Source: Chryseobacterium sp. G0201 (lineage in GTDB: Bacteria > Bacteroidota > Bacteroidia > Flavobacteriales > Weeksellaceae). Taken from it: a stretch of 64,000 bases of DNA. Location of the stretch: the NCBI RefSeq assembly GCF_003815655.1, contig NZ_CP033917.1, positions 3,348,001 through 3,412,000 of the forward strand, in the 5' to 3' direction. The position numbers and the translations under genes are program-made. Under the pieces are notes generated by a model that saw only the letters and a list, made by a program, of their open reading frames with translations, was not told the DNA's origin and made no database searches. Below, in pieces: positions 23,552 through 32,141 of this stretch; positions within the stretch are counted from its first letter, which is position 1, and the number at the start of each line of letters is the position of its first letter.

Positions 23552-24963
23552 AAATTACTTGCTTTTTCAACTGCTTTTTTCAGAGCGTTCAGTTTATTGT
23601 TGACTTCTTCCAATTCACTTTGTGGATTTGATTTTGCAACCAATCCGGCTCCGGCCTGATAATATAAAGTATTGTTTTTGCTTAAAAAGGTTCTGATCAT
23701 GATGGCTTGATTACAGTCACCATTCAACCCGATCATTCCGATGCAGCCACCGTAATATCCACGGGAATCTTTTTCATATTTATTGATTAATTGTAGCGCT
23801 TTGTGTTTCGGGGCACCGCTTAAAGTTCCCTGTGGGAAAGTGGTGGCAACCATTTCAAAAGGATTTGTATTTTCAGGTAAATCCGCGGTAACTTCGCTTA
23901 CCATGTGAATAACGTGTGAGAAAAGCTGGATTTCTTTCAGTTTGGTAACGGTTACATTTTTTCCTAGTTTTCCCAGATCATTTCTTGCAAGATCTACCAA
24001 CATTGTGTGTTCTGCATTTTCTTTAGCATCAGCTTTTAATTCTTCAATGGATTGAAGATCAGTTTCAAAATGTCCAGTTCTTTTGAATGTTCCTGCAATT
24101 GGGTGAATGATCGCTTTGTTGTTTTTAATAATTAACTGACTTTCAGGGCTTGAACCGAATAACTTGTAGTTTCCGTAATCGAAAAAGAATAAGTAAGGGG
24201 AAGGATTAATATTTCTTAAAGCGCGATAAACGTTGAACTCATCTCCCTGAAATTTCTGTTCAAATCTTCTGCTTAATACCAATTGAAAAACGTCTCCTCG
24301 CATGCAGTGCTTTTGGGCTGTCTCTACTAATTCAAGGTATTCTTCATTAGTAATATTTGAGGTTTCTGCTCCGTTTTTTTTGAAAGGATAAACAACAGAA
24401 TTTTGATTTTTAATGATGCTTTCCAATAAATAAAGCTCGGATTTCACGCCTTCAATCTGATTTTCAATAATGTACATTTCATCGTTGTAATGATTGATGG
24501 CAATAACATATTGATAAAGTCTGTAACGGAGAATTGGAATCTCAACTTCAGGACTTTGAGCTTTAAAATTAACATTTTCAAAGAACTGTACTGCTTCAAA
24601 ACTTGTATATCCAAAAAGGCTTTGAGCAGTTTGCTCAACAGGATCATTTGTTTTTTCGCATTCGAAAATTTTAGTGAAATCTTCAAAAATGTCAGCAACT
24701 TTATGCTCTATAATGAATTGCTTGATGGGTTCCTGTTTCGGAAGTTTTATTTCAAATTCGTTAAGATTTTTGATTTCGATTCCAGCTACAGCGTTGATGG
24801 CTATAAATGAAAAGTTATTGTCAATATTCTTAGAATCCGAACTTTCCAAAAGAATAGTATCTCTGAACTTATCACGAAGCTGCAGATAAATATTCATGGG
24901 TGTTTTCAGATCTCCCAGCGTTTTTTTGGAAACGGTTTTTATCTTTATTTTTTTGTTAAACAT
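23533..24963 (-). CDS. trpE: Anthranilate synthase component I
   Basis: The 476-residue chorismate-binding enzyme makes anthranilate with TrpG. LLESSDS near residue 38 resembles the Trp-feedback LLES motif. The catalytic core includes GDVFQLVLSRRFEQKF (near 225), NPSPYLFFFDYGNYKLFGSSPE, PIAGTFKRTG, LVDLARNDLG and a late GCIGMIGLNGDCNQAIMIRTF. The last residues (SNLVIDNG) and the stop are contributed by a heptamer repeat. Expression is probably attenuated by the leader at 25132-25064. Confidence 0.94.
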   Translation of the reverse strand: MFNKKIKIKTVSKKTLGDLKTPMNIYLQLRDKFRDTILLESSDSKNIDNNFSFIAINAVAGIEIKNLNEFEIKLPKQEPIKQFIIEHKVADIFEDFTKIFECEKTNDPVEQTAQSLFGYTSFEAVQFFENVNFKAQSPEVEIPILRYRLYQYVIAINHYNDEMYIIENQIEGVKSELYLLESIIKNQNSVVYPFKKNGAETSNITNEEYLELVETAQKHCMRGDVFQLVLSRRFEQKFQGDEFNVYRALRNINPSPYLFFFDYGNYKLFGSSPESQLIIKNNKAIIHPIAGTFKRTGHFETDLQSIEELKADAKENAEHTMLVDLARNDLGKLGKNVTVTKLKEIQLFSHVIHMVSEVTADLPENTNPFEMVATTFPQGTLSGAPKHKALQLINKYEKDSRGYYGGCIGMIGLNGDCNQAIMIRTFLSKNNTLYYQAGAGLVAKSNPQSELEEVNNKLNALKKAVEKASNLVIDNG

Positions 24964-24990
24964 TTGCAGTTTTATTTTTTTTGAATTGAT

Positions 24991-25031
24991 TGTAAATAAA
25001 AAAAGACTTCAACGAAAATCGTCAAAGTCTT
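24991..25031 (-). terminator. Trp attenuator terminator
   Basis: Minus-strand AAGACTTTGACG and CGTTGAAGTCTT (25031-25003) pair over 12 positions, two of them G-U, with loop ATTTT. A T-rich run follows. The hairpin is 33 bases after the leader stop codon and about 40 before trpE. An antiterminator pairing of AACAGCC (just after the leader stop) with GGCT in the Trp-codon region is possible but not resolved by eye. Confidence 0.85.
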
Positions 25032-25063
25032 ATATATTGTAGTATATTATTTCGGCTGTTGAT

Positions 25064-25132
25064 TTAGCAACATGATAATAACTTCAGACCCGACGAAGAG
25101 TTTGAAAGCCACCACCAAATATTGTTGCTCAT
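25064..25132 (-). CDS. trpL: Trp operon leader peptide with three Trp codons
   Basis: A 22-residue open frame begins MSNNIWWWLSN and ends KLLSCC, with TGG TGG TGG at codons 6-8. It lies between a perfect promoter -7 box (25153-25146) and an intrinsic terminator (25031-25003), upstream of trpE. This is the classical layout of leader-peptide attenuation: when charged tRNA-Trp is scarce, ribosomes stall at the Trp codons and the terminator fails to form. An in-frame ATG at 25141 would add three residues, but it lies only four bases from the -7 box and is probably at or before the transcript start, so I favour 25132. The peptide itself is unlikely to have a function. Confidence 0.9.
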   Translation of the reverse strand: MSNNIWWWLSNSSSGLKLLSCC

Positions 25133-25145
25133 ATTAAACATGGGA

Positions 25146-25153
25146 CAAATTTA
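25146..25153 (-). promoter_or_regulatory. Promoter -7 box of the trp operon
   Basis: TAAATTTG on the minus strand is a perfect TAnnTTTG box. T-rich sequence with TTTG words lies upstream at plausible -33 spacing. It is placed so that the transcript starts just before the leader peptide. Confidence 0.75.
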
Positions 25154-25214
25154 GAAAAAAAATTAATACAAAAATCAAAAAAAGAGAAAATAAAAAAACT
25201 TAAAATGGTTGCTA

Positions 25215-25859
25215 TTATTTTAGTTGTTTTAATTCTTTCTTTAATTCATCGATTTTAATTTTATAATTTTCGTCTTCATAAGATTTTAGATAATATTCTA
25301 AAGCAAAAATGTATTCTTCTAAGAATTCTTTATTTGTTGGGTCTGCTTCATATTTTATCTTAGCTTTTTGTATTGGGGCTTCTTTTTCGTATTTATTTTG
25401 CATTTTTCCTTCATCAGATTGATAATAAAGAATCACAATATTCTTTTCGTATCCGGGAATATACTTTACAGGAAAGGTTTTATTCACTTGCGGAATTCTT
25501 ATTGCGTTTTCTATAGGATAAATTGCTGCCGTTGTTGTGGAGAAAAAAGTATCAATGTATTTTCCGTCCTGTTTTTTTACAATAGCTTCATAATCATGAA
25601 TATATTGTTCATTTAACGTAGAATTTGTTTCAACATCGGAAGTGATAATTGCCGTACTTTCAATTCCGTATTTATTTAAAAACCATGCGTTTAGAAATTG
25701 TCCGCCAAATCCATTTAAAATTGCCAAAGGAATTATTGGGATCAGAAATAATGCTTTTTTTGTAAGCCAAGAGACTAATCCAAAAAATAAAAAGAGAATG
25801 ATCACAGTATAAAAACCATGATGACTCGCAAAAAACAGAATTTTTGAAATGATTATCAT
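25215..25859 (-). CDS. Hypothetical membrane-anchored protein
   Basis: A 214-residue protein not recognised. Two hydrophobic segments (about residues 15-30 and 36-52) near the N-terminus are followed by a soluble part with a beta-rich stretch (FFSTTTAAIYPIENAIRIPQVNKTFPVKYIPG) and a Lys/Glu/Tyr-rich helical tail that may form a coiled coil. The soluble portion resembles DUF3592-like extracytoplasmic domains only vaguely. It lies upstream of, and in the same direction as, the trp promoter. Confidence 0.55.
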   Translation of the reverse strand: MIIISKILFFASHHGFYTVIILFLFFGLVSWLTKKALFLIPIIPLAILNGFGGQFLNAWFLNKYGIESTAIITSDVETNSTLNEQYIHDYEAIVKKQDGKYIDTFFSTTTAAIYPIENAIRIPQVNKTFPVKYIPGYEKNIVILYYQSDEGKMQNKYEKEAPIQKAKIKYEADPTNKEFLEEYIFALEYYLKSYEDENYKIKIDELKKELKQLK

Positions 25860-26086
25860 AGTTTAAATTTAATATTATCTTGGAGATAAATTGTCATCAT
25901 ATATAATTTTTCTATTATTAATTGATGGTAAATGAGAGAATAATCAATAAGTTAATTCAAAATTTACTATAAATATCTTAAAAAAGTGGATATTTTTTTT
26001 AATGTTGCTTTTCATTTTCAAAGTATCATCCATAAGAAATATCTTTAAAGTAGAGATTTGTCATTAGCTTGAAAGGTTATTTTTTA

Positions 26087-26094
26087 TATTTTTG
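26087..26094 (+). promoter_or_regulatory. Promoter -7 box for the lipoprotein-cytochrome c genes
   Basis: TATTTTTG matches TAnnTTTG, 17 bases before the ATG at 26112. The roughly 250 bases upstream (25860-26086) hold no other feature that I can see. Confidence 0.6.
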
Positions 26095-26111
26095 CTCTAA
26101 ATTAGAAAACA

Positions 26112-26333
26112 ATGAAAAAAGTATTAGCAATTGCATTTATCGGAAGTTTATTTGTAGTAAACTGTTCTAAAAAAACTGACCATTCTTTACAAGACAGCAA
26201 CACAATGCTTGAAGAGCCGGAAGCAACAACTGTAGTAGATTCTACGGCTAAACCTGCTGCTGCACCCGCTGTAACTCCTGCAACAACACCTGCTCCTGAA
26301 GCTGCTAAAACAGATTCTACAGCGAAAAAATAA
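26112..26333 (+). CDS. Small lipoprotein, Pro/Ala/Thr-rich
   Basis: A 73-residue protein with lipobox LFVVNCSKK (Cys at residue 18). The remainder is low complexity, rich in Ala, Pro, Thr and Asp, ending EAAKTDSTAKK, and is expected to be disordered in the periplasm. No enzymatic domain is present. Its stop overlaps the start of the cytochrome c gene (TAATG), so the two are one operon. It may be a spacer or accessory lipoprotein of the cytochrome; this is inference. Confidence 0.65.
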   Translation: MKKVLAIAFIGSLFVVNCSKKTDHSLQDSNTMLEEPEATTVVDSTAKPAAAPAVTPATTPAPEAAKTDSTAKK

Positions 26334-26704
26334 TGAAAAAATTATTTTTAACAGGATGCGTAAGTTTACTTATTCTTTCCTGTTCTAAAAAAGAAACTCC
26401 AGTTGATGCCACATCTTCTGAAACAACTACCGTTTCGGAACCTGCAAAAACCAATCTTTCGGGCGATCAGATCATCGAAACGTTGGATTGTTCGGGGTGT
26501 CACAGTGTGAATGAAAGAATGATAGGACCTTCTTACAAGGAAATAGCAGAAAAATATTCTGAAAAAGATATTGAACTGCTGGCTTCCAAGATCATAGAAG
26601 GCGGAAGCGGAGTTTGGGGAGGCGTTCCGATGTCACCTCATCCACAGGTATCTAAAGAGGATGCCAAGAAAATGGTAGAATATATTTTAAGTCAGAAAAA
26701 GTAA
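26333..26704 (+). CDS. Cytochrome c lipoprotein (c551/c552 type)
   Basis: A 123-residue protein. The lipoprotein signal is LLILSCSKK (Cys 16) with a Thr/Glu-rich linker. A single class I cytochrome c domain follows: haem-binding CSGCH (residues 53-57), GPSYKEIAEKY, and WGGVPMSPHPQVSKEDAKKMVEYIL, where the Met is the axial ligand. It would carry electrons in the periplasm. Partner oxidases are not adjacent; the cydAB genes in this window do not use cytochrome c. Confidence 0.85.
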   Translation: MKKLFLTGCVSLLILSCSKKETPVDATSSETTTVSEPAKTNLSGDQIIETLDCSGCHSVNERMIGPSYKEIAEKYSEKDIELLASKIIEGGSGVWGGVPMSPHPQVSKEDAKKMVEYILSQKK

Positions 26705-26706
26705 AT

Positions 26707-27633
26707 ATGACTACTGAAAAACTCAGTCTGCACGCAAGAAATCAGCATCGTGATCCTTATGATTTTGGTGAGCTCATTTCCTGCGTGCCAGAACTGAAAC
26801 AGTATGTTTTTATTAATTCTTATCAAACTGAAACGATTAATTTCAGCATTCCAAAGGCGGTAAAGTTGCTTAATAAAGCTTTATTGAAACATTTTTATAA
26901 TGTGCAGAATTGGGATATTCCTGACTCAAATCTTTGTCCGCCCATTCCGGGAAGAGCAGATTATGTGCATTATGTTGCAGATTTATTAGCCGAAAAACAA
27001 AATGAAATTCCCACCGGAACTTCCATAAAAGGCTTGGATATTGGGACAGGAGCCAATCTTGTATATCCTTTAATTGCCAACAGATCTTATGGATGGAAGA
27101 TGTTGGGAACCGATATCAATAAAGATTCTTTGGAAAATGCACAACAGATTTTAGATCACAATCCTGATTTATCATCTGTTATTCAATTAAAAAAACAGTC
27201 TGATTCTCATTTTATCTTCAAAAATATTTTAGGTCCAAAAGATAAATTCACATTTTCTATGTGCAATCCTCCTTTTCATGATTCTGAAGAATCGGCGTTA
27301 AAAGGAAATCTTAGGAAAACAAAAAACATTAACAAATCCAAAGTTCAAAAACCTCTCCTTAATTTTGGAGGACAACAGTCTGAACTGTGGTGTGAAGGCG
27401 GTGAATTGGCTTTCATCTCAAAAATGATCGAGGAAAGTTCTCTATATTCCTCACAAATTCTGTGGTTTACGTGTTTGGTTTCTAAAAAAGATAATTTACA
27501 TAAGCTAACTTCTATTTTAAAGAAAGTCAAAGCTTTAGATTTCAAAACCATTGATATGGCTCAAGGGCAAAAAATAAGCAGAATATTAGCATGGACATTT
27601 ATTCCTCAAAAAGATCGTAAAGATTGGTTCTGA
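26707..27633 (+). CDS. rlmF: 23S rRNA (adenine(1618)-N(6))-methyltransferase (RlmF)
   Basis: A 308-residue SAM enzyme that methylates A1618 of 23S rRNA. LHARNQHRDPYDFGELISCVPELKQYV at the N-terminus is typical of RlmF. The SAM-binding region is IKGLDIGTGANLVYPLI (near residue 106) and the N6-adenine catalytic motif is NPPFH (near 187). FGGQQSELWCEGGELAFISKMIEES follows as in E. coli YbiN. It starts three bases after the cytochrome gene. Confidence 0.92.
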   Translation: MTTEKLSLHARNQHRDPYDFGELISCVPELKQYVFINSYQTETINFSIPKAVKLLNKALLKHFYNVQNWDIPDSNLCPPIPGRADYVHYVADLLAEKQNEIPTGTSIKGLDIGTGANLVYPLIANRSYGWKMLGTDINKDSLENAQQILDHNPDLSSVIQLKKQSDSHFIFKNILGPKDKFTFSMCNPPFHDSEESALKGNLRKTKNINKSKVQKPLLNFGGQQSELWCEGGELAFISKMIEESSLYSSQILWFTCLVSKKDNLHKLTSILKKVKALDFKTIDMAQGQKISRILAWTFIPQKDRKDWF

Positions 27634-27663
27634 TCAATTTAAATTAATTTTTTTTGAATAAAA

Positions 27664-27692
27664 AAGCCCTACAAAATTTATCTGTAAGGCTT
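27664..27692 (-). terminator. Terminator of the beta-roll surface protein gene
   Basis: Minus-strand AAGCCTTACA and TGTAGGGCTT arms around GATAAATTT, followed by a T-run. In the other direction it may also stop rlmF transcription. Confidence 0.65.
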
Positions 27693-27713
27693 CTGATTTT
27701 TAAATATTTAAGA

Positions 27714-29309
27714 TCAATTATATTCAGCTTTTAAATATAAATTATCTGTTCCGGAACCATAAGTTGCTCGCACAGATTGTGAACTTGAACAAGATACCGA
27801 ACCGAAAATATCAAGTCTATAGGTTCCTGCCGGAAGATTAATATGAGGATTGGCAGAACTATAATATGCTCCGGTTAAATTTGAGGTAACACTCACACTA
27901 TTTGAATGTGAAACCGATGATAATCCCATATTATCCTGAATAATAGTAGCTCCCGTAGAATCTGAAATTCTTGCCCAGGTAAATGAAATTCTTGGAGTTC
28001 CGTCGGCGATTACGGTTCCTGTTGCTGTTGTAAATGTTGTTGACATTGAGTAAAACATTGAAACAACGGCCGGACGTGTAATGGTAAATGTTGTATTAAA
28101 TAATGATCCAATTGTAGAACCTATCGCAGCTGCAGTAGCCGTTACAGTTAAGTTTACAGGAGTTGCATTAGGAATAGCATTAGTGTTTGAAATTAGAAGT
28201 TCTGAAGATTTTCCTTGATAAATATCACCTGTTGCGGTATCTAATACTAAAGGAACGGAAGTCGCCGGCGTTGTTGGAGTAACGGCCTGTAAATTTGATA
28301 CTCTTATAGGAGCAGCAGCCGCATTTACATCAAGTTTTCTTGCAGGAGCAGGTTGATTTATTCCTATATTTCCTGCAGGAGCAGTTACAGTTCCATTCAT
28401 TCCTGTTCCAAAAAGCAAGTTTCCAACATTCATCTGATTGCTTGTTGTTGCAGACTGTATTTGGGTTGTATTTCCTATGGCAATATTATTCCCTCCTGTG
28501 GAAATATTATTTCCTGCTGTATCGCCTAATAAAGTGTTGTTTACACCTGTTGTGATTGCGGCTCCTGCATTGATGCCAATTGCAATATTAGAATTTCCTC
28601 CTGTATTTGCCAGTAAAGCATTGTCTCCAATGGCAATATTCCTTTGTACTGCAGAAGCACCGGTATTAGAAAGGGCATTTCCTCCGATGGCAATATTGGT
28701 GCCTCCGGTTGTAATTCCTCTTCCTGTATTAATGCCTATTCCTACGTTTCTTATTCCTGAAGTTACGGTGCTTAAAGAGTTGTTTCCTAAAGCTGTATTT
28801 CCGGATCCTGTTACCGCTGTTGGAATTGAACTTACGCCAAAGGATGTATTGGTTGTGGTTAATAAACCTGCCTGTACATTATTTCTTTTAAAAATAAGGT
28901 CTTGATTGTCTGCTGTTCCTAAATAATTGGTAGAAGAATTTGTTCCGGTGTTTCCTAAAATATTCCATGCTAAAGCATTAATAGAGGCGGGGGTTGTTAA
29001 TTTCTGCCAAACACCGGCTTCAAAATAATAGTAACCCACTGATGTAATGTTTACGGCTTGTCCTGCGGCGGTTCCCGTTGCTGGATCGTTAATGTAAATT
29101 AACGTCCCTGTAGGAATGGCAGACATGACCTGCGCTCTTTGCCTGTCTACCCTCGGAGCAATTAATCCGTCTACATTGGTGGTAGTTCCTGTAGCATTTT
29201 TTGCTACAATGTCTAATGATGACGTTGGATTTGATGTGTTGATACCAATTTGCGCATTGATGGATCCTGTAGAACCAATTAATGAGATTGTTATAATAAT
29301 TTTTTTCAT
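27714..29309 (-). CDS. Secreted beta-roll (YadA-head-like) surface protein
   Basis: This 531-residue protein has a signal peptide (...GSTGSINAQ), then IGINTSNPTSSLDIVAKN and an RQRAQVMSAIPTGTLIYIND segment that also occurs in the 36811 gene. Residues about 160-310 hold many copies of a NIAIGxNA(L/G)/TALGNNSL repeat of about 14 residues. These form the left-handed parallel beta-roll of YadA heads and phage tail fibres. The C-terminal third is a Ser/Thr-rich beta domain. No T9SS sorting domain is seen, so the anchoring route is unclear. It is probably an adhesin-like or fibrous surface protein. Confidence 0.7.
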   Translation of the reverse strand: MKKIIITISLIGSTGSINAQIGINTSNPTSSLDIVAKNATGTTTNVDGLIAPRVDRQRAQVMSAIPTGTLIYINDPATGTAAGQAVNITSVGYYYFEAGVWQKLTTPASINALAWNILGNTGTNSSTNYLGTADNQDLIFKRNNVQAGLLTTTNTSFGVSSIPTAVTGSGNTALGNNSLSTVTSGIRNVGIGINTGRGITTGGTNIAIGGNALSNTGASAVQRNIAIGDNALLANTGGNSNIAIGINAGAAITTGVNNTLLGDTAGNNISTGGNNIAIGNTTQIQSATTSNQMNVGNLLFGTGMNGTVTAPAGNIGINQPAPARKLDVNAAAAPIRVSNLQAVTPTTPATSVPLVLDTATGDIYQGKSSELLISNTNAIPNATPVNLTVTATAAAIGSTIGSLFNTTFTITRPAVVSMFYSMSTTFTTATGTVIADGTPRISFTWARISDSTGATIIQDNMGLSSVSHSNSVSVTSNLTGAYYSSANPHINLPAGTYRLDIFGSVSCSSSQSVRATYGSGTDNLYLKAEYN

Positions 29310-29420
29310 AAAATTGAATTAAATGATGTTGGTTTAATAGAATCTATAATTCATATAGATGGGATATAAATATAGCATTATCTTGGCATATACGATATTT
29401 TTAATCTGATGGATTTTTTA

Positions 29421-29452
29421 TTGACTCATAAGGCTAAAAACAATTATCTTTG
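29421..29452 (+). promoter_or_regulatory. Promoter of lysS
   Basis: TTG at 29421-29423 and TATCTTTG at 29445-29452 are 21 bases apart and match the Bacteroidetes -33/-7 consensus. This places the transcript start just upstream of 29475 and argues against the earlier ATG at 29409, which precedes the promoter. Confidence 0.75.
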
Positions 29453-29474
29453 CACGTTATTGAAATATAGAGAA

Positions 29475-31175
29475 ATGCAATTATCAGAACAGGAAATAAT
29501 ACGAAGAGAAAAGCTTAATAAACTTGTTGAAATGGGGATTAACGCATTCCCTGCGGAAGAATATACAATCACAGACACTACAGAATCTATAAAACAGGAC
29601 TTCGCTGAAAGTAAACACGTGAAGATCGCTGGTAGATTGATGTCCCGCAGAATTCAAGGGAAGGCTTCTTTTGCTGAATTGCAGGATTCTACAGGTAAAA
29701 TTCAGGTATATTTCAACAGAGACGAGATCTGTACAGGAGAAGATAAAACGTTATATAATGAAGTATACAAGCACCTTTTAGATATCGGTGATATTATCGG
29801 TATTGAAGGAGATTTGTTTACAACTCAGGTGGGTGAGAAGACAGTTTTGGTTAAAAACTTTACGCTTCTTACCAAAGCTTTACGTCCGCTTCCTCAAGCT
29901 AAAACTGACGAAAACGGAGTAGTGCATGACGCATTCAACGATCCTGAAATGAGATACAGACAGCGTTATGTAGATTTAACGGTAAATCCTCATGTGAAAG
30001 AAGTTTTCGTGAAAAGAACAAAATTGTTCAATGCCATGAGAAATTTCTTCAATAATGCAGGATATTTTGAGGTTGAAACTCCAATTCTTCAGTCGATCCC
30101 TGGTGGAGCTGCTGCAAGACCGTTTATGACGCATCACAATGCGTTGGATATTCCATTATATTTAAGAATTGCGAACGAATTATATCTGAAAAGATTGATC
30201 GTTGGTGGTTTCGACGGTGTTTATGAATTCTCAAAAAACTTCAGAAATGAAGGGATGGACAGAACGCACAACCCGGAATTTACAGCAATGGAGATTTATG
30301 TAGCCTACAAAGACTACAACTGGATGATGGATTTCACAGAAAAATTATTAGAATTCTGTGCAACTCAGGTTAACGGAAGTACAGAATCAACTTTCGGCGA
30401 ACATAATATCAGCTGGAAAGCTCCTTATCCAAGAGTTTCTATGACGGAAGCTATTCAGAAGTTTACAGGTTTCGATATTACAGGAAAAACTGAACAGGAA
30501 TTGTTTGATTTTGCTAAATCTATCGGAATTGATGTAAACGAAACCATGGGTAAAGGAAAATTAATCGATGAAATTTTTGGTGAAAAATGTGAAGGAAACT
30601 TCATTCAGCCGACTTTCATTACAGATTACCCGATCGAAATGTCGCCTCTTACTAAAAAACATAGAAGCAAAGAAGGTCTTACAGAGCGTTTTGAATTAAT
30701 GGTTTGCGGTAAAGAAATCGCGAACGCTTATTCTGAGCTTAATGACCCGATTGATCAAAGAGAACGTTTTGAAGAGCAGTTGAAATTATCTGAAAAAGGT
30801 GATGATGAAGCTGGTCAGTTCATTGACGAAGATTTCTTGAGAGCGTTGGAATACGGGATGCCGCCAACGTCTGGTTTAGGAATCGGAATGGATAGATTAA
30901 TTATGTTCTTAACAAATAATGCATCTATTCAGGAGGTATTATTCTTCCCTCAAATGAAACCTGAAAAAGCAGTCGTTCAAATTGAATTGGGAGAAGATGA
31001 AAATGCAATCCTAGACATTTTAAAAACTCAGGAAGAAGCATTTTCTCTAGCTGAAGTGAAAGAAAAAAGCAAACTTTCCGGTAAAAAATGGGATAAAGCT
31101 TCTAAAGTTTTAACTAAAAATAATTTGGTTAAAGTTGAGAAAGTTGATGAAAATGTTTTCATGAAATTGGTTTAA
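29475..31175 (+). CDS. lysS: Lysyl-tRNA synthetase (class II)
   Basis: From the Met at 29475 the enzyme has 566 residues. The OB-fold anticodon domain (VKIAGRLMSRRIQGKASFAELQD, near residue 50) comes first. Class II motif 2 is FRNEGMDRTHNPEFTAMEIY (near 255) and motif 3 is GLGIGMDRLIMFLTN (near 470). After the usual end of the catalytic domain (VLFFPQMKPEK) about 65 further residues form a helical, winged-helix-like domain that E. coli LysS (505 residues) lacks. The open frame extends to 29409, but the promoter lies between. Confidence 0.94.
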   Translation: MQLSEQEIIRREKLNKLVEMGINAFPAEEYTITDTTESIKQDFAESKHVKIAGRLMSRRIQGKASFAELQDSTGKIQVYFNRDEICTGEDKTLYNEVYKHLLDIGDIIGIEGDLFTTQVGEKTVLVKNFTLLTKALRPLPQAKTDENGVVHDAFNDPEMRYRQRYVDLTVNPHVKEVFVKRTKLFNAMRNFFNNAGYFEVETPILQSIPGGAAARPFMTHHNALDIPLYLRIANELYLKRLIVGGFDGVYEFSKNFRNEGMDRTHNPEFTAMEIYVAYKDYNWMMDFTEKLLEFCATQVNGSTESTFGEHNISWKAPYPRVSMTEAIQKFTGFDITGKTEQELFDFAKSIGIDVNETMGKGKLIDEIFGEKCEGNFIQPTFITDYPIEMSPLTKKHRSKEGLTERFELMVCGKEIANAYSELNDPIDQRERFEEQLKLSEKGDDEAGQFIDEDFLRALEYGMPPTSGLGIGMDRLIMFLTNNASIQEVLFFPQMKPEKAVVQIELGEDENAILDILKTQEEAFSLAEVKEKSKLSGKKWDKASKVLTKNNLVKVEKVDENVFMKLV

Positions 31176-31205
31176 AAATTTAGATCACTAAAAATAAATT
31201 ATAAA

Positions 31206-31231
31206 AAAATCCTGAAATTTTTCAGGATTTT
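31206..31231 (+). terminator. Terminator of lysS
   Basis: AAATCCTGAAA/TTTCAGGATTT hairpin followed by a long T-run, about 30 bases after the stop. Confidence 0.88.
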
Positions 31232-31290
31232 TTTTGTTTTTAATAAACTATAAAGTGATATTTTCCGTTTTTCTACAAAACCTAAAACTG

Positions 31291-32103
31291 ATGAAACTCA
31301 TTCTGTTTTGCCTTCTGATTTTCTCTTCTGTCGGGATTGATGCGCAAATGCTCACATCGGTTTATTTTGAGCATGACAGTTCGGAACTTAATGAAGAATC
31401 TAAAAAGAAATTGGATAGTCTGGCTCAATTAAAAACCAATTTAACATTCAGCGTTTTTGGGAATTGTGATCCTTCGGGAAGTGTAGGATATAACAAGGTT
31501 TTATCCGAAAAAAGAGCCAATACAGTCAGTAAATATTTACAGGAAAAAATCGGAAATACTATCAATTTGAAAAGTACTGTTGGCTTAGGCGATGAAAAGC
31601 AGATCAATGACAGCAGTACAGATGAATTGCGAGGAAAAAACAGAAGAGTAGATGTATTTATTGAACAGGGACAGGAAATTTCACAAAAAGAATTTCCTAG
31701 TTTTTTGAATACAAACATTTCAGAAATGAAAGTGAAAGAAACATTTTCGTTGCCTAACGTTAATTTTATTGGAAACCGTCATGTCTGGCTTCCAAACGGT
31801 AACGAAAGTGTTAAGCAGCTCTTAAAAATAATGAAAGAAAATCCGACATTGGAGATCGAATTACAAGGTCATATTTGCTGTGATTACGAAAATTTTGATG
31901 GTAAAGATATTGATTTGGGAACCTTTAATCTTTCCTGGACGAGAGCTAATGCAATTAAGGAATTTCTACAAATGCAAGGAATCGATTCTAGCCGAATAAA
32001 AGCCGTTGGACTAGGTCATCTTAATCCATTAATTTATCCTGAACGTACAGAAGCAAATCGTGTTAAGAATAGGAGAGTGGAAGTTGTTTTGATTAAAAAA
32101 TAA
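31291..32103 (+). CDS. OmpA-family protein with two OmpA-like domains
   Basis: Starting at 31291 the product has 270 residues with a signal peptide (...SSVGIDAQ). Two peptidoglycan-binding OmpA-C domains follow. The first holds VYFEHDSSELNEESKKKLDSL, NKVLSEKRANTVSKYL and RGKNRRVDVFI (residues 23-125). The second holds GHICC, LSWTRANAIKEFL and RTEANRVKNRRVEVVLI. There is no beta barrel. Duplicated OmpA domains without a barrel are unusual, and the protein may cross-link peptidoglycan in the periplasm. The frame continues upstream to 31234, but the signal peptide defines the start. Confidence 0.82.
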   Translation: MKLILFCLLIFSSVGIDAQMLTSVYFEHDSSELNEESKKKLDSLAQLKTNLTFSVFGNCDPSGSVGYNKVLSEKRANTVSKYLQEKIGNTINLKSTVGLGDEKQINDSSTDELRGKNRRVDVFIEQGQEISQKEFPSFLNTNISEMKVKETFSLPNVNFIGNRHVWLPNGNESVKQLLKIMKENPTLEIELQGHICCDYENFDGKDIDLGTFNLSWTRANAIKEFLQMQGIDSSRIKAVGLGHLNPLIYPERTEANRVKNRRVEVVLIKK

Positions 32104-32105
32104 AA

Positions 32106-32128
32106 AAACCGCCAAAGTTTGACGGTTT
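32106..32128. terminator. Bidirectional terminator
   Basis: AAACCGCCAAA/TTTGACGGTTT hairpin with A and T runs at its sides, between the convergent OmpA-like gene and cydB. Confidence 0.8.
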
Positions 32129-32141
32129 ATATCGTGAAATA

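Noticed and set aside
28400-28830. Regularly spaced repeats that might suggest a CRISPR array
   Set aside because: The repeats are in frame within a coding gene and translate to the NIAIGxNA beta-roll unit. There are no unique spacers or cas genes.
28438-28905. 155-codon open frame on the plus strand opposite the beta-roll gene
   Set aside because: Its Pro/Ala/Val-rich sequence is the mirror of the NIAIG repeat on the minus strand, and it has no start context or domain. It is a shadow of repeat composition.
29409-29474. Earlier ATG for lysS
   Set aside because: It lies upstream of a good promoter (29421-29452), so the transcript would not contain it. The second Met at 29475 fits the family start.
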